Of a stretch of DNA of 64,000 nucleotides, positions 9,050-19,292 are shown piece after piece; the stretch's first letter is position 1; the number at the start of each line of letters is the position of its first letter. The position numbers and the translations under genes were made by a program. The notes under the pieces were generated by a model. The model saw only the letters and a program-made list of their open reading frames with translations. It was not told the DNA's origin and searched no databases. Origin of the DNA: Corynebacterium crudilactis (GTDB taxonomy: Bacteria > Actinomycetota > Actinomycetes > Mycobacteriales > Mycobacteriaceae). The stretch spans positions 1,563,358 through 1,627,357 of the forward strand of contig NZ_CP015622.1 in NCBI RefSeq assembly GCF_001643015.1, given 5' to 3'.

Positions 9050-9295
9050 AGTATTTGTATCAACTAGAACCTCAAAGGCGCTTAAAAGCGATTCTAAGAG
9101 GGCACTTTTTCACGGCTTTAGGGAAGATTTTTCCCCCATTGGAGCGAAACCAGACCAGGTGACCAAAGCTCAAGCGAAATCAAAAATCTTGGTCACCTGG
9201 TCTGGTGCCAAAACCGAGCTACCAGACAGGGCGACCAAGAACTTACTTTTCAGCAGCGCTTTGGTCGCCTGGTCTGGTCCTAACACTCATGCACC
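9050..9295. repeat. Composite dispersed repeat, copy A (lead segment plus two hairpins)
   Basis: The unit has a lead segment (AGTATTTGTAT..., GGCGCTTAAAAGCGATTCTAAG, ACTTTTTCACG) and two hairpins. Hairpin 1: 9149-9166 (ACCAGACCAGGTGACCAA) pairs perfectly with 9189-9206. Hairpin 2: 9221-9238 pairs with 9261-9278 with two mismatches. Copy B at 47329-47556 has the same parts in the same order and orientation. Neither encodes a protein. It sits between the antitoxin relic and the terminator of meaB. Confidence 0.75.
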
Positions 9296-9339
9296 ATCAA
9301 CACAGCACAACTGCCTCAATCTAGCCCTCTGAAATACAG

Positions 9340-9374
9340 AAAAGCCCTCACATCACGTAGATGCGAGGGCTTTA
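9340..9374 (-). terminator. Intrinsic terminator of the mutA-mutB-meaB operon
   Basis: AAAGCCCTCACATC (9341-9354) pairs with 9360-9373 with one mismatch, 9 bases beyond the meaB stop. On the minus strand the run ends in TTT. Confidence 0.7.
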
Positions 9375-9382
9375 AAGTCTAG

Positions 9383-10474
9383 CTAGGCCTTATCAAAAGC
9401 TGTCAGGATATTTTGAGCAGCTAGTGTGGGCGTTGTTGTTCCATTTCTCAGGGCGCGTTCCATGTCTTGGCTCACGGATTGCACTCCGGGATCGTTTTCC
9501 AGGCGCATGCGGATGGTTTCATGGACCATTGACCATGTCCATCCCACTTGTTGATCGCGGCGGCGTTTTTCAAATTCACCGGCTTCCACCATGAGCTTGT
9601 GATGGTCTTGGACGTGTCCCCAAAAGGTTGCTACGCCTGTGCCTTCGATAGCTGACATGGTGATTGTTGGTGGGTGCCAGAGCTCTTCTGGGCTGCGGAC
9701 CATGCGTAATGCTGAAGCAAGGTCACGGGCTGCTCGTTTTGCAGGCTTTTCATTAGGGCCATCAGCCTTGTTGATGGCCACCAATTCTGCCATTTCCAAA
9801 ACACCTTTTTTGATGCCTTGGAGTTGGTCACCTGCGCCGGATAGTGCCAAGAAAGTGAAGATATCCACCATGTGGGACACTGCAACTTCGCTTTGTCCCA
9901 CACCAACGGTTTCCACGATGATGATGTCGTAGCCTGCGGCTTCAAATACCACCATTGCTTCACGGGTAGCTTTTGCTACTCCGCCTAGAGTTCCAGCAGA
10001 TGGTGAAGGCCTAATGAAGGCATTCTCCGCGTTGGAGAGTTTGGACATTCTAGTTTTATCGCCAAGAATTGAGCCCCTGGTTTTGGTTGAGGAGGGGTCA
10101 ATCGCAACGACGGCTACCTTATGGCCGTGTTCAATCAGGTGGAGACCAAATGCTTCGATGAACGTGGATTTTCCAACACCAGGTACGCCAGTGATGCCGA
10201 TGCGCAAAGCGTTTCCGGAATGTGGCAGGAGTTTTACCAACAGCTCTTGAGCTAATGCTCGGTGAGCTGCTGCCGTGGATTCCAAAAGGGTGATTGCGCG
10301 GGCCATTTGGGTACGGTCGTGCTGGAGGACCGCGTCGTAAAGCATCTGGACATCAATGCGCTGGCGGGCGCGTTTAAGCGCCTCCGGTGCCACCGCGGTG
10401 CTGCTTCCCAGATCTGTGCCTCCTGTGGTGGTGAGGGTGCCCAGATTATTTTCTAGGAAACCGTGGTCACTCAT
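9383..10474 (-). CDS. meaB: MeaB/ArgK-type GTPase, chaperone of methylmalonyl-CoA mutase
   Basis: 363 residues of the SIMIBI G3E GTPase family. Seen: Walker [10 protein letters not shown] (about residue 98), [20 protein letters not shown] (switch/metal region), [13 protein letters not shown] (Walker B/switch II) and the guanine-specificity NKADG. In other bacteria MeaB protects and reloads the adenosylcobalamin of methylmalonyl-CoA mutase. Its ATG overlaps the end of mutB by 8 bases, supporting translational coupling and a joint function; older annotations call it a lysine/arginine/ornithine transport ATPase, which the context does not support. Confidence 0.95.
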   Translation of the reverse strand: MSDHGFLENNLGTLTTTGGTDLGSSTAVAPEALKRARQRIDVQMLYDAVLQHDRTQMARAITLLESTAAAHRALAQELLVKLLPHSGNALRIGITGVPGVGKSTFIEAFGLHLIEHGHKVAVVAIDPSSTKTRGSILGDKTRMSKLSNAENAFIRPSPSAGTLGGVAKATREAMVVFEAAGYDIIIVETVGVGQSEVAVSHMVDIFTFLALSGAGDQLQGIKKGVLEMAELVAINKADGPNEKPAKRAARDLASALRMVRSPEELWHPPTITMSAIEGTGVATFWGHVQDHHKLMVEAGEFEKRRRDQQVGWTWSMVHETIRMRLENDPGVQSVSQDMERALRNGTTTPTLAAQNILTAFDKA

Positions 10475-12680
10475 TCACATCCACATCCAGGTCAAAGCCC
10501 AAGTGTGCTGCAAGCCTGGTGATCAGGTCCATCGCGGATTCTGCGATAACAGTTCCCGGTGGGTAGATGGCAGCTGCACCCATATCGTAGAGTTCTTGGA
10601 AATCTCCTGGAGGGATCACGCCGCCCACGGTGACCAGAATGTCATCGCGACCCAGGGCTGCCAATTCCTTTTTCAGCTCTGGCAGCAAGGTCAGGTGACC
10701 TGCGGCAAGAGAAGACATGCCAACCACGTGGACATCTGCGTCCACGGCAGCGCGGGCTGCTTCGGCTGGGGTCTGGAACAGTGGGCCTACGTCTACGTCC
10801 ATGCCCAGATCGGCATAGGCGGAGGCGACGACCTTCTGTCCGCGGTCATGTCCATCTTGTCCCATCTTGGCGATGAAGATACGAGGGCGACGGCCTTCTT
10901 CTGCTTCAAAGGCATCCGCCAGTGCAATCGCGCGTTCGACGTTGCTCACAGTGCCTTCCTTTCCAACTTCGTCCTTGTAGACGCCGGACAGAGTTCTGAT
11001 TTCTGCTTCGTGGCGTCCAAAGACGACCTCCAAAGCATCGGAGATTTCTCCAATTGTAGCCTTGGCACGAGCTGCATCGACAGCAAGTTTGAGCAAGTTC
11101 TGCTCCAAATCGCCAGGTTCTTTATGCTCATTGCGTGCTGCTGCGGTCAATGCCTCAAGAGCGGCCTTGACTTCCGCGTCATCGCGTTCTGCACGCAGCT
11201 GGGCAAGCTTAGCCAGCTGCTCCGCACGCACCTTGGTGTTATCCACCTTGAGGACTTCAATTTGCTCATCTTCCTCAACCACATAGCGGTTCACACCAAT
11301 GAGAGCTTGACGGCCGGAATCGATACGTGCCTGGGTGCGCGCAGCAGATTCTTCAATGCGCAGTTTCGGAATACCCTGAGCTGTGGCTTGTGCCATGCCG
11401 CCAGCTTCTTCTACCTCTTCAATGTGCTTGCGTGCGCGGTTAGCCAATTCATTGGTCAACCATTCCACGTAATAAGAACCAGCCCATGGATCAACCGGAC
11501 GCACGGTACCGGACTCTTGTTGCAGTAACAGCTGGGTGTTTCGTGCAATACGCGCAGAGAAATCAGTCGGCAGAGCCAACGCCTCATCGAGTGCATTGGT
11601 GTGTAGCGACTGAGTATGTCCCTGGGTTGCTGCCATCGCTTCGACCGCGGTGCGGGCAACGTTGTTGTACACATCTTGAGCGGTCAGTGACCAGCCAGAA
11701 GTCTGTGAGTGCGTACGCAGGGACTGGGACTTTGCGTTCTTTGGCTCGAATTTAGCAACCAATTCGCTCCACAGCAGACGACCTGCACGCAATTTCGCGA
11801 TTTCCATGAAGGTGTACATGGAAATGCCCCAGAAGAAGGACAAACGTGGCGCAAATTTATCTACGTCAAGTCCTACTTCTTTACCGGCCCGGATGTACTC
11901 GATGCCATCGGCCAGTGTGTAGGCAAGCTCGAGATCGGCGGTCGCACCGGCTTCCTGGATGTGATAGCCAGAAATCGAAATGGAGTTAAAGCGTGGCATC
12001 TTCAAGGAGGTGTACTCGAAGATATTGGAAATGATGCGCATCGATGGCGTTGGCGGGTAGATATAGGTGTTGCGCACCATGAATTCTTTGAGAATATCGT
12101 TTTGGATCGTGCCAGCTAGTTGCTCTGGGGTCACGCCTTGTTCTTCGGCAGCCACGATATAAAACGCCAGAATAGGCAGCACTGCACCATTCATGGTCAT
12201 GGATACAGACACGCTGGAAAGATCAATGCCATCAAAAAGCTGGCGCATATCCAGAATGGAGTCAATAGCCACGCCAGCCATGCCGACATCTCCAACTACG
12301 CGTTCATTATCTGAGTCGTAGCCACGGTGAGTTGCGAGGTCGAAAGCAACCGACAGCCCCTTCTGACCGGCCGCAAGGTTACGGCGGTAAAAAGCATTGG
12401 ATTCCGCAGCAGTAGAAAATCCTGCGTACTGGCGGATTGTCCATGGTTGGTTGGTGTACATGGTGGGATAAGGTCCACGCATGAATGGCTTTTGGCCAGG
12501 CAAAGAATCTACCGGATGTCCAGCTTCCTGGGCCTGATCACGGTCATTTTGTGTAAATACACGCTTGACATCAATGCCTTCTGGGGTGTTCCACACCTGT
12601 CCAGCATCAGTACCGCGAGGTGCTTCTGCACTCTCGCCAGAAGTCAATGGGATCTCGGAAAAATTGGGGATGGTAGTCAT
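10467..12680 (-). CDS. mutB: Methylmalonyl-CoA mutase large (catalytic) subunit
   Basis: 737 residues, full length for the B12-binding alpha subunit. It interconverts (R)-methylmalonyl-CoA and succinyl-CoA with adenosylcobalamin. The N-terminal TIM barrel carries [21 protein letters not shown] and [13 protein letters not shown] (substrate and catalytic His/Tyr region); the C-terminal B12 domain carries [15 protein letters not shown], the DxHxxG cobalt-ligand motif, plus GxSxL ([11 protein letters not shown]) and GG (VTVGGVIPP). ATG 12680 (MTTIPNF) is used; 4 bases separate it from the mutA stop. No B12 riboswitch is visible upstream of the operon. Confidence 0.97.
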   Translation of the reverse strand: MTTIPNFSEIPLTSGESAEAPRGTDAGQVWNTPEGIDVKRVFTQNDRDQAQEAGHPVDSLPGQKPFMRGPYPTMYTNQPWTIRQYAGFSTAAESNAFYRRNLAAGQKGLSVAFDLATHRGYDSDNERVVGDVGMAGVAIDSILDMRQLFDGIDLSSVSVSMTMNGAVLPILAFYIVAAEEQGVTPEQLAGTIQNDILKEFMVRNTYIYPPTPSMRIISNIFEYTSLKMPRFNSISISGYHIQEAGATADLELAYTLADGIEYIRAGKEVGLDVDKFAPRLSFFWGISMYTFMEIAKLRAGRLLWSELVAKFEPKNAKSQSLRTHSQTSGWSLTAQDVYNNVARTAVEAMAATQGHTQSLHTNALDEALALPTDFSARIARNTQLLLQQESGTVRPVDPWAGSYYVEWLTNELANRARKHIEEVEEAGGMAQATAQGIPKLRIEESAARTQARIDSGRQALIGVNRYVVEEDEQIEVLKVDNTKVRAEQLAKLAQLRAERDDAEVKAALEALTAAARNEHKEPGDLEQNLLKLAVDAARAKATIGEISDALEVVFGRHEAEIRTLSGVYKDEVGKEGTVSNVERAIALADAFEAEEGRRPRIFIAKMGQDGHDRGQKVVASAYADLGMDVDVGPLFQTPAEAARAAVDADVHVVGMSSLAAGHLTLLPELKKELAALGRDDILVTVGGVIPPGDFQELYDMGAAAIYPPGTVIAESAMDLITRLAAHLGFDLDVDVNE

Positions 12681-12684
12681 AATT

Positions 12685-14541
12685 TTAAGCTCCCAATGCC
12701 TTAAGCAGGTCAGCCAGCGTTGCCGCGGCATCGATTGTCATGTTCAGGTATCCATCAGGCGCCTGCGAGCTGCCCTCAAAGCTTGCTGGCGCACCAGCAA
12801 GCAGGATGCGGTTAAGGCCCGCTTCGCGGAGCTTTTCGACGGCTCCCTCTCCCGTTTCGGCATACTCTTGATCAGTTCCACACACCACGACAATTTCTGC
12901 TGCCTTGGCGGTGTCTGCAAATTCCGCAGTACCTGGGACGAGCTGTCCTGGGTTGATGGAGACAATGCCACCGGAAGCCAACAGGTTGGTGGTAAATCCA
13001 GTGCGAATATTGTGCTTGGACAATGGCCCCAAAGGAATCAATGTGATGCTTGGTCGTGCACCAGTTTTTCCCAAGAAGGCATCCGAGCGGTTACGCAGTT
13101 CTTCAAAGTCAGCTGCCCAACGGCGCACACCGAATGGTTCTACCCGACGCTCTGCAGGCAATGGAGTCTCTGCCAGGTTAGGGAATTCATTGATACCAGT
13201 GAGCTTCTTCTTCCTGGACGCAATGTCCTTGCGGGTTTTCTCCCATGTCTGATCCAGCATGTCGCTGATCTGACCAGCAGCAAACGCTTCGCTAAAGCCA
13301 CCTTGTGCTTCGATGCCGGAAAATACTTCCCATGCTTTTTGCGCTAGGTCATTGGTGAAGCTTTCCACGAAGTAAGAACCACCGGCAGGATCAATCACAT
13401 GTCCAAGGTGGGATTCTTCCAGTAACAACAGGTTAGTGTTGCGCGCAATGCGGTGCGCAAAGTTGCGGGATACACCAGGAACTCCGCCAGCAATAGCATC
13501 ATCGAAATTGCGGACTTCTACATCAGTAGCTCCGCCTACACCAGCAGCAAAAGCCGCCACGGTGCTGCGCAGCATGTTTACCCATGGGTCACGCTGGCTA
13601 AACATGGCACGAGCGGTGACTGCATGTTGTGGTGCAGAGCCCTCTTCTGGGTGCTCCAAGACCTCACATACGCGAGCCCACAGCCTCCTAGCCACACGAA
13701 GCTTAGAGATCTGTGCAAACTGCTCATCTGTAATAGCGAAACGGAACGATAGCTGAGACAAAGCGGTTTTGGCATCTAGACCAGCTGCAACAAGACGCCT
13801 GACATAATCCACACCAACAGCAAGGCTCAAACCAATTTCTTGAGCATCAGATGCACCCTGATTAGCAAAGCTTGAACCATCGACCACAATTGCGCGAACC
13901 TGAGCTCGCTTTGCAGCATTTTTAGCCAGCTCAATTGCCTCATCAACAGAATCACTGATGGTTCCATCTACCTGCGCAGTCAACGGACGTGAACCAAGCG
14001 TGAGCGCCGCGAAAGGTGTGCCTGCTTCCTCCGCCAATGCATAGAGCTCCCTCGCTACCTCTGTGGTGTTAGCTCCAGCATGAACCAGCAGTGGCACCAT
14101 ATTGAGGTGCACACCCTCAAGCGCATCTGGGAGGTCAGCCGCGGTGAAGTCTTCAGAGAACTCGAAGGCTAGCGTGGTAGTTCCAGAATTCAATGCATGA
14201 AGCACTGCTTCATTGATTTCTTTTACAGAAGTCTCATCAGTACCGAAAGTTTCAGTGACACCCCAACCGGTGCGTTCTTGGTCAGCGCTAGCACCTCTGG
14301 TGAAAGGAAACTCTCCAGGTACTTCAACCAGCTGCCGATTAGTTTCATCCACGCGGGTATACAAAGGATTAATATCAACGCCATCAGGAGTGGTGACGAT
14401 GAGTTTCTTCCAGATATCTGTAGGAATATCTCCTACATCTTTTTTCTGGGCACGCGCAAAAACGCCAGCCACGGCCTTGTACCACGTGTCAAGGTTTCCC
14501 GAGAGATCCTCGGGTACGGCAGTCTTTGTAAGATCAGTCAA
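12685..14541 (-). CDS. mutA: Methylmalonyl-CoA mutase small subunit
   Basis: 618 residues. Same overall fold as MutB (mutase barrel, then a B12-like domain), with conserved stretches [29 protein letters not shown], and the shared [32 protein letters not shown] segment. The C-terminal domain lacks DxHxxG (the equivalent region reads [14 protein letters not shown]), as expected of the non-catalytic beta subunit. Translation seems to start at TTG 14541, preceded by GAGAGAAAG; there is no ATG/GTG nearby that keeps the conserved N-terminus. First gene of the operon. Confidence 0.95.
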   Translation of the reverse strand: MTDLTKTAVPEDLSGNLDTWYKAVAGVFARAQKKDVGDIPTDIWKKLIVTTPDGVDINPLYTRVDETNRQLVEVPGEFPFTRGASADQERTGWGVTETFGTDETSVKEINEAVLHALNSGTTTLAFEFSEDFTAADLPDALEGVHLNMVPLLVHAGANTTEVARELYALAEEAGTPFAALTLGSRPLTAQVDGTISDSVDEAIELAKNAAKRAQVRAIVVDGSSFANQGASDAQEIGLSLAVGVDYVRRLVAAGLDAKTALSQLSFRFAITDEQFAQISKLRVARRLWARVCEVLEHPEEGSAPQHAVTARAMFSQRDPWVNMLRSTVAAFAAGVGGATDVEVRNFDDAIAGGVPGVSRNFAHRIARNTNLLLLEESHLGHVIDPAGGSYFVESFTNDLAQKAWEVFSGIEAQGGFSEAFAAGQISDMLDQTWEKTRKDIASRKKKLTGINEFPNLAETPLPAERRVEPFGVRRWAADFEELRNRSDAFLGKTGARPSITLIPLGPLSKHNIRTGFTTNLLASGGIVSINPGQLVPGTAEFADTAKAAEIVVVCGTDQEYAETGEGAVEKLREAGLNRILLAGAPASFEGSSQAPDGYLNMTIDAAATLADLLKALGA

Positions 14542-14608
14542 AGCAGACTTACTTTCTCTCGCTTATGAATGAGGTTTTCCTCATGCGTTTTGCCCTTTTG
14601 AGGGAATG

Positions 14609-14620
14609 TACACATGTGTA
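14609..14620. promoter_or_regulatory. Palindrome in the mutA / membrane-protein intergenic region
   Basis: TACACATGTGTA is a perfect 12-base palindrome between the divergent genes mutA and the gene at 14774. On the minus strand a TACATT (14603-14608) next to it could be the mutA -10 box. This may be an operator, but the short length makes chance possible. Confidence 0.3.
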
Positions 14621-14773
14621 GACCTACGAAATTACCAAGCATGTTAGCTACCTTTGCAAATCTCGCAATGGCAGTATTTACTAGCTCATACCACGGTAGT
14701 CAGTACCCGGTATTAATACATTCATTTTGACCGAATATTTTGATCACGAGTACACAACTGTATGGTATTTCCT

Positions 14774-15538
14774 ATGCATGACACAGGCGAGGCCGAGGAG
14801 TCTCCCGCGGAAACCGCCGGACACTTCAATACCCCAATTTCCACGGTTTCCCACTTCTTTAGCTCGCTTTTTAATGATGCATTACACAGCATTTTTAGGT
14901 GGAGCATCTGGAAAAAAATTACCGTATTCGGCATATTAATCGCAGCGGTATTAGTGACTTTTTGGGTAGATATTCCCCCCATTTCGGTGTACCGCGAATG
15001 GGCAGATGACGCTGGAAATGCATTCATCTTCTTCTTTTGCGGCTTTTATATCTTGGTGACCCAGTTCCCTATCCCTAGAACTTTTCTTACCTTGGCAGCT
15101 GGAGTGTTATTCGGTCCGGTTATGGGCTCAGTCGTAGCTCTTGGTGCCACCACAATCTCTGCTGTTACCTCTCTTCTGATTGTGCGCTTGCTGTTAGGTA
15201 AATGGATGGCGCCACGGTTAAAGCACCCCGCGGTTACTCGAATCAACACGCGTTTAGAACAACGAGGCTGGCTAGCCATCACATCGTTGAGGATGATCGC
15301 AGCAATCCCATTTTCTATTCTTAATTATGTCGCTGCGCTAACTAGCGTTCCGCTCTTGTCCTTTATGATTGCCACACTTATTGGTTCCGCACCAGGAACA
15401 ATTGTCACCGTGGTTCTTGGTGATGCGTTTACAGGAGCAGGAAACTCTCCTGCCATTGCGTTCAGTATCTTTTTAGGTGTTTTAGGCGTTTTGGGCATCT
15501 TTTTAGACCAAAAGATGCCAGTCAAGCCTGCAAAGTAG
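14774..15538 (+). CDS. TVP38/TMEM64-like (SNARE-associated/DedA superfamily) membrane protein
   Basis: 254 residues with five or six hydrophobic segments. After a 55-residue polar N-terminus and a first helix (ITVFGILIAAVLVTFWV) comes the family core: QFPIPRTFLTLAAGVLFGPVMGSVVALGATT, with the G-FG-x-x-G motif, then an R-rich loop and RMIAAIPFSILNYVAAL and GSAPGTIVTVVLGDA. The superfamily is linked to lipid handling in membranes (inference). ATG 14774 is chosen over ATG 14762 because TATGGT (14761-14766) is a fitting -10 box exactly 7 bases upstream, which would make the mRNA leaderless. Confidence 0.85.
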   Translation: MHDTGEAEESPAETAGHFNTPISTVSHFFSSLFNDALHSIFRWSIWKKITVFGILIAAVLVTFWVDIPPISVYREWADDAGNAFIFFFCGFYILVTQFPIPRTFLTLAAGVLFGPVMGSVVALGATTISAVTSLLIVRLLLGKWMAPRLKHPAVTRINTRLEQRGWLAITSLRMIAAIPFSILNYVAALTSVPLLSFMIATLIGSAPGTIVTVVLGDAFTGAGNSPAIAFSIFLGVLGVLGIFLDQKMPVKPAK

Positions 15539-15580
15539 ACATTATGAGGTAGTGTTAGGGAAGAAATTCTTTAATTCGCT

Positions 15581-16228
15581 ATGTCAGCTAGCACTTACTT
15601 CACACACGATACAAGGGGGCAGCCATCTATGTGGGCACTGCATGCCAGATACCGCGGCCGCGACACAAGACGAGCCGAGTTGGTTAAGAGATTTGCAGAA
15701 GCTTTATCCACATTGGAAGGTGCTGGCCAATTCGAGGTTATTGGAGTTGAGGAAATTCGTGCTCACATCACCTCGCCGGTATCCGCGTGTGATGTTGTAA
15801 TGGCACTGCTCGCCGCAGGTGATTGGGCTATCGGAATGGGCGTTGTGCCTTCAGCCGATGGAATTGCCGACCATTCAGATGAAGCTGCTATTACACAAGC
15901 AAAGAAAATCGCTTCTGATGCATTACGCCCCACCACCAAAGCTGGAACTGTAAAGGTTCGAATTGCTGGAACCAAGCGAGACAATACTCATGCATTTAAT
16001 ATTTCCGCAGCATTTACCCTGATTGGTCAGGTGCTTTCTAAGCGCACTCAAGAAGGACGGGAAGCTACGTCCCTGGTGCGGTCAGGTTTTAACCAAAATG
16101 AAGCAGCTCAAGAGCTTGGTATCTCTAAGCAGGCAATGTCTCAACGTTTGCAAGCAGCTGGTTGGCAAGCAGAATCCGCCGGTTGGCAATTAGCGGTCAA
16201 TCTCATTGAGCAAGCTGGCAAGCGTTAA
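15581..16228 (+). CDS. Putative DNA-binding protein with C-terminal helix-turn-helix
   Basis: 215 residues, no named family recognised. The N-terminal two thirds look like a mixed alpha/beta domain (ELVKRFAEALSTLEGAG, ACDVVMALLAAGDWAIGMGV). The C-terminal part has a clear helix-turn-helix: NQNEAAQELGISKQAMSQRLQAAGW (about residues 177-201). Soft resemblance to SatD-like proteins, not enough to name it. A GGGAAGAA stretch lies about 12 bases before ATG 15581. It follows the membrane-protein gene by 42 bases on the same strand and may be its co-transcribed partner. Confidence 0.7.
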   Translation: MSASTYFTHDTRGQPSMWALHARYRGRDTRRAELVKRFAEALSTLEGAGQFEVIGVEEIRAHITSPVSACDVVMALLAAGDWAIGMGVVPSADGIADHSDEAAITQAKKIASDALRPTTKAGTVKVRIAGTKRDNTHAFNISAAFTLIGQVLSKRTQEGREATSLVRSGFNQNEAAQELGISKQAMSQRLQAAGWQAESAGWQLAVNLIEQAGKR

Positions 16229-16543
16229 ACAACTGACTTTCACAACTATTAAGCATCAGGGCTTTGCTCTTGGTTTTTCAGAGGCGCTTCACCTGATGTT
16301 AGGCTTTCGGCCCTGGTGTTTAGCGATCTGAGTGAGGCAACCTCCGCACACCGCCGCATTTGACCAACAACCTAGTCACTATAGGCTTCCTTTGGTCTTC
16401 GGATAAAGTGCGGCTAAAAAATGATCTTAGGGTGAGAAAAATTGACCTCACAGAATCACTTTTAAAACTGCATTGAACCTCAAGTGATATAAGTACACCT
16501 TCTTAAAAATTCAATCGCTTAAACGACTTTAGAAGAGACTAAA
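16229..16543. other. Intergenic region, 315 bases, no gene seen
   Basis: Sits between two converging genes. AT content rises toward the right end. I see no ORF, tRNA or convincing hairpin here apart from the long palindrome that follows at 16544. Confidence 0.5.
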
Positions 16544-16593
16544 CTAAGAGGGGGAAGCGCCGAAGATATATCTTCGGCGCTTCCCCCTCTTAG
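16544..16593. terminator. 50-base perfect palindrome, probable bidirectional terminator
   Basis: The left arm 16544-16568 begins CTAAGAGGGGGAAGCGCC and the right arm 16569-16593 is its exact reverse complement, giving 25 bp with no fixed loop. It lies 2 bases from the stop codon of the minus-strand SPFH gene. A TTTAG run on the minus strand follows it. Such long loop-less stems are uncommon even for terminators. Confidence 0.75.
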
Positions 16594-16595
16594 CA

Positions 16596-17870
16596 CTAGT
16601 TTCGGCCTGGATAATCCCCGGAGTAATCCTCCGGGGATTCCTGTCCATAATCTTGCACAGGTGGTGCTGCCTCAACTTCTGGCATGCTGTGGTTACCATT
16701 TTGCAGTGCTTCTAATACTGCTTCAGGTTCGACCACTTGTTTGGCTGGCTTCTGGGTGAGCAGCTCTGCTGGATCTGGATCCACTGGCTTGTTGGCCACT
16801 GCGTTGGCGGCTGCTACTGCTGCTGCAATTTCTGGGTCTGATTCTGTAGAGAACCACTCCTCGATATTGTCTGCATTGGCAATATCTTTGGTTTCTTCAT
16901 CCACCGCGTGTGGTTCATAACGGAAGATGCCTTCCGAATCCTTGGCGCCGAATTGCTTGGCGAAGCCCTCCAGGGAATCAGAGAACTGGCTCGGAATGAC
17001 CCACATCTTAGATGCGTTGCCTTCTGCGATTTTAGGAAGCTTTTCCAGGTACTGATATGCAAGAACTTCCGGAGTCAATTTGGCAGACTTGATTGCTGCA
17101 TTAACCTTTTGAATAGCTCGCGCTTCACCTTGTGCTTGTAGATAGCGTGCCGCACGTTCGCCCTCTGCACGAAGGATCATCGCCTGGCGTTCAGCCTCTG
17201 CTGTCAAAATTGCTGCATGCTTCGCGCCTTCGGCCTGCAGAATCTTAGCCTGCTTTTCACCTTCGGCAGTTTTGATATCAGCTTCTCGTTGACCTTCAGC
17301 AGTCAGGATCGTCGCACGCTTCTCACGGTCCGCCTTCATCTGCTTTTCCATGGACTGCTGAATTGATGGAGGTGGATCAATGGCTTTTAGCTCCACACGG
17401 CTGATGCGCAGTCCCCATTTAGTAGTTGCAGCATCAAGCTCACCGCGTAAACGGCGGTTAATAACTTCGCGAGAGGTCAGTGTTTCTTCCAGGGTCATGC
17501 CACCGACGACGTCACGCAGGGTAGCAACAGAGATCTGCTCCACACCGACAATGTAGTTGTCCACGCCGTAGATGGCGCGTTCAGGCTCATTGATCTGGAA
17601 GGTCACCACGATATCGATAGCTACGGTTAGGTTATCTTGGGTAATAACAGCCTGCGGAGGGAAAGAGACGACTCGTTCACGAGTATCAATCTTGGCGCGC
17701 ACTCTATCAATGAAGGGCACCAGCAAGGTCAGGCCGCCGGAGACCGTGCGGGTATAGCTGCCCAGGCGTTCAATAACAGCGGCTTCACCTTGAGGAATCA
17801 GGGCTATGGACTTGATCACCACGACAGCGACAAAGACCAGGAAAACTATGGCGAGGATGAGTCCTGTCAT
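16596..17870 (-). CDS. SPFH/band-7 membrane protein (QmcA-like)
   Basis: 424 residues. One N-terminal membrane helix (LILAIVFLVFVAVVVIKSIA, residues 4-23), then the SPFH domain: IPQGEAAVIERLGSYTRTVSGGLTLLVPF, RERVVSFPPQAVITQDN, GGMTLEETLTSR. Next is a long heptad-type helix with five AEGE/AEAERQA repeats (about 170-250), then an acidic tail rich in Asp/Glu/Pro. Proteins of this family form ring-like membrane scaffolds; some bacterial ones bind FtsH protease (family knowledge). The NfeD-like gene 48 bases upstream is its usual partner; together they form the common NfeD-SPFH pair. Confidence 0.92.
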   Translation of the reverse strand: MTGLILAIVFLVFVAVVVIKSIALIPQGEAAVIERLGSYTRTVSGGLTLLVPFIDRVRAKIDTRERVVSFPPQAVITQDNLTVAIDIVVTFQINEPERAIYGVDNYIVGVEQISVATLRDVVGGMTLEETLTSREVINRRLRGELDAATTKWGLRISRVELKAIDPPPSIQQSMEKQMKADREKRATILTAEGQREADIKTAEGEKQAKILQAEGAKHAAILTAEAERQAMILRAEGERAARYLQAQGEARAIQKVNAAIKSAKLTPEVLAYQYLEKLPKIAEGNASKMWVIPSQFSDSLEGFAKQFGAKDSEGIFRYEPHAVDEETKDIANADNIEEWFSTESDPEIAAAVAAANAVANKPVDPDPAELLTQKPAKQVVEPEAVLEALQNGNHSMPEVEAAPPVQDYGQESPEDYSGDYPGRN

Positions 17871-17918
17871 CGTTACTCCAGTTTAAGTTGAGGATGGCCA
17901 GTTACAGTTGGATATGTT

Positions 17919-18347
17919 TTAAGATTCTTTCCACACAATCGCGGTGGTTCCTTGAATATCAATGACGCTGACAAACTCACCTTCCACAAAGGTATGGGTG
18001 GGATCAATGCTTTTAGCAGACCAGATTGAGCCATCCAGGCGCACCATGCCACCAGAGGAATCGACGTCTTCTAAGACTTCAGCCCGGTGTCCAACAAGTG
18101 CTCGAGGGGAGGAATCAAGCACTTGTGGCTTGAGTAGCCTTTTCCTGATCATGGGACGGATAAATAGCAACAACGCGGCAGAAGCTACTGCGAAAGTGAT
18201 AAATTCCGCCCACAAAGGAACACCGATGAGTGCAACGCCGGCAGTGGCCAATGCAGCACCGCCCAGCATCAACAAAGTGAACTCTCCCACTGCTAATTCC
18301 AAGCCAGCAAGAACTAATGCGCCGATAAACCAAATTATTGCTCCCAC
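17919..18347 (-). CDS. NfeD-like membrane protein
   Basis: 142 residues: three to four N-terminal membrane segments (IIWFIGALVLAGLELAVGEF, LMLGGAALATAGVALIG, FITFAVASAALLLFI) then a soluble OB-fold domain (LVGHRAEVLEDVDSSGGMVRLDGSIWSAKS ... GEFVSVIDIQGTTAIV), the NfeD C-terminal beta barrel. It should work with the SPFH protein encoded downstream. GTG 18347 is chosen because TAGGGT (18355-18360) lies exactly 7 bases upstream, indicating a leaderless mRNA; the upstream in-frame GTG at 18356 would lie inside the promoter. Confidence 0.88.
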   Translation of the reverse strand: MGAIIWFIGALVLAGLELAVGEFTLLMLGGAALATAGVALIGVPLWAEFITFAVASAALLLFIRPMIRKRLLKPQVLDSSPRALVGHRAEVLEDVDSSGGMVRLDGSIWSAKSIDPTHTFVEGEFVSVIDIQGTTAIVWKES

Positions 18348-18401
18348 GCAGGCCACCCTACATAATCTTCAGTCCGAGGGCAGGTTTTCAGTGCATTAAT
18401 C

Positions 18402-19247
18402 TTATGCCAATACATCTTCTTTACTCAGATCATGGTTTGTCACAAAGTCCACCAGTCTCTCTACGGCACCAATCAGTGTGTAGTCCAGGTCGCGGAAAGA
18501 ATTAACGGCGTTGTATACCCGGTGCCAGCCTTCCTTTGGATCAGACCAGCCCACGCGCTTGCAGATGCCCGTTTTCCAATCTTCGCCGTAGGGAACCTCT
18601 GGCCAGGATTTGAGGCCTAAGCGTTCAGGTTTTACAGCCGCCCAGATATCAATATATGGATGTCCGGTCACTGCCACATCTGCAGGAAGAGACCTGGTCA
18701 TACGGGTTTCTTTAGAGCCTTCAACTAAATGGTCGGCTAGTACTCCGATACGGCGACCAGGTCCAGGTTGGAAATCTTCCAAGCGCTCAGAAAGGTTGTC
18801 TAGACCTTCCAGATATTCCACGACAACGCCTTCAACGCGGAGGTCATGGCCCCATACTTTTTCCACGATTGCCGCGTCATGGATACCTTCTACCCAAATA
18901 CGGGAAGGTGCGGCGACCTTGGCCTGCACATTTTCCACACGGCGTGATCCGGAATTGGATTTTCGTGGTGCTTGTTTTTCCACAAACCGCGTGAGATTCA
19001 CGATCTGCCCATCAATCATAAATGCACCCTTGCGCAGCTTATAGAGTGCGTCACGGCCTCGACGATCCTCCAAACGCACGAAATCACCATCATAGGTGCG
19101 TTCAAAACCGGTTACGGCTCCGACGAATCCATCTCCACGAACTTCCACGACAAGCCCAGGTTTTGCCGGAACGTCTGGATACTCCGGTTGTTTATTGCGG
19201 GTGTGTCCACCAAAAATATCGCCTGCATAAGGATCAGAAAAGCTCAT
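18402..19247 (-). CDS. DUF3097 family protein
   Basis: 281 residues, belonging to an actinobacterial family of unknown function. Seen: DIFGGHTR near the N-terminus, a small beta domain (GLVVEVRGDGFVGAVTGFER), and the conserved RIWVEGIHDAAIVEKVWGHDLRVEGVVVEYLEGLDNL, which looks like a Toprim-type metal-binding fold (E-G-x-x-D-A ... D-L), followed by GRRIGVLADHLVEGSKETR and VTGHPYIDIWAAVKP. Nucleic-acid handling is an inference from the Toprim-like core. ATG 19247 is used; a TAGTGT (19256-19261) lies 8 bases upstream. Confidence 0.85.
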   Translation of the reverse strand: MSFSDPYAGDIFGGHTRNKQPEYPDVPAKPGLVVEVRGDGFVGAVTGFERTYDGDFVRLEDRRGRDALYKLRKGAFMIDGQIVNLTRFVEKQAPRKSNSGSRRVENVQAKVAAPSRIWVEGIHDAAIVEKVWGHDLRVEGVVVEYLEGLDNLSERLEDFQPGPGRRIGVLADHLVEGSKETRMTRSLPADVAVTGHPYIDIWAAVKPERLGLKSWPEVPYGEDWKTGICKRVGWSDPKEGWHRVYNAVNSFRDLDYTLIGAVERLVDFVTNHDLSKEDVLA

Positions 19248-19292
19248 GGTTAACCACACTAGTCAATGGGTGCACTACAGTTTCCTAACACT

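Noticed and set aside
7632..9382. tRNA-linked genomic island or prophage attachment site
   Set aside because: No integrase, no partial tRNA 3' repeat found downstream, and the next genes (meaB, mutB, mutA) are normal residents.
10356..11528. 390-codon plus-strand frame antisense to mutB
   Set aside because: Cys/Phe-rich translation without motifs; mutB on the other strand has complete family motifs including DxHxxG.
14542..14773. Cobalamin riboswitch upstream of mutA
   Set aside because: The enzyme uses B12, so I looked for the B12-box type sequence and a long structured leader; neither is present, and the gap is only 232 bases.
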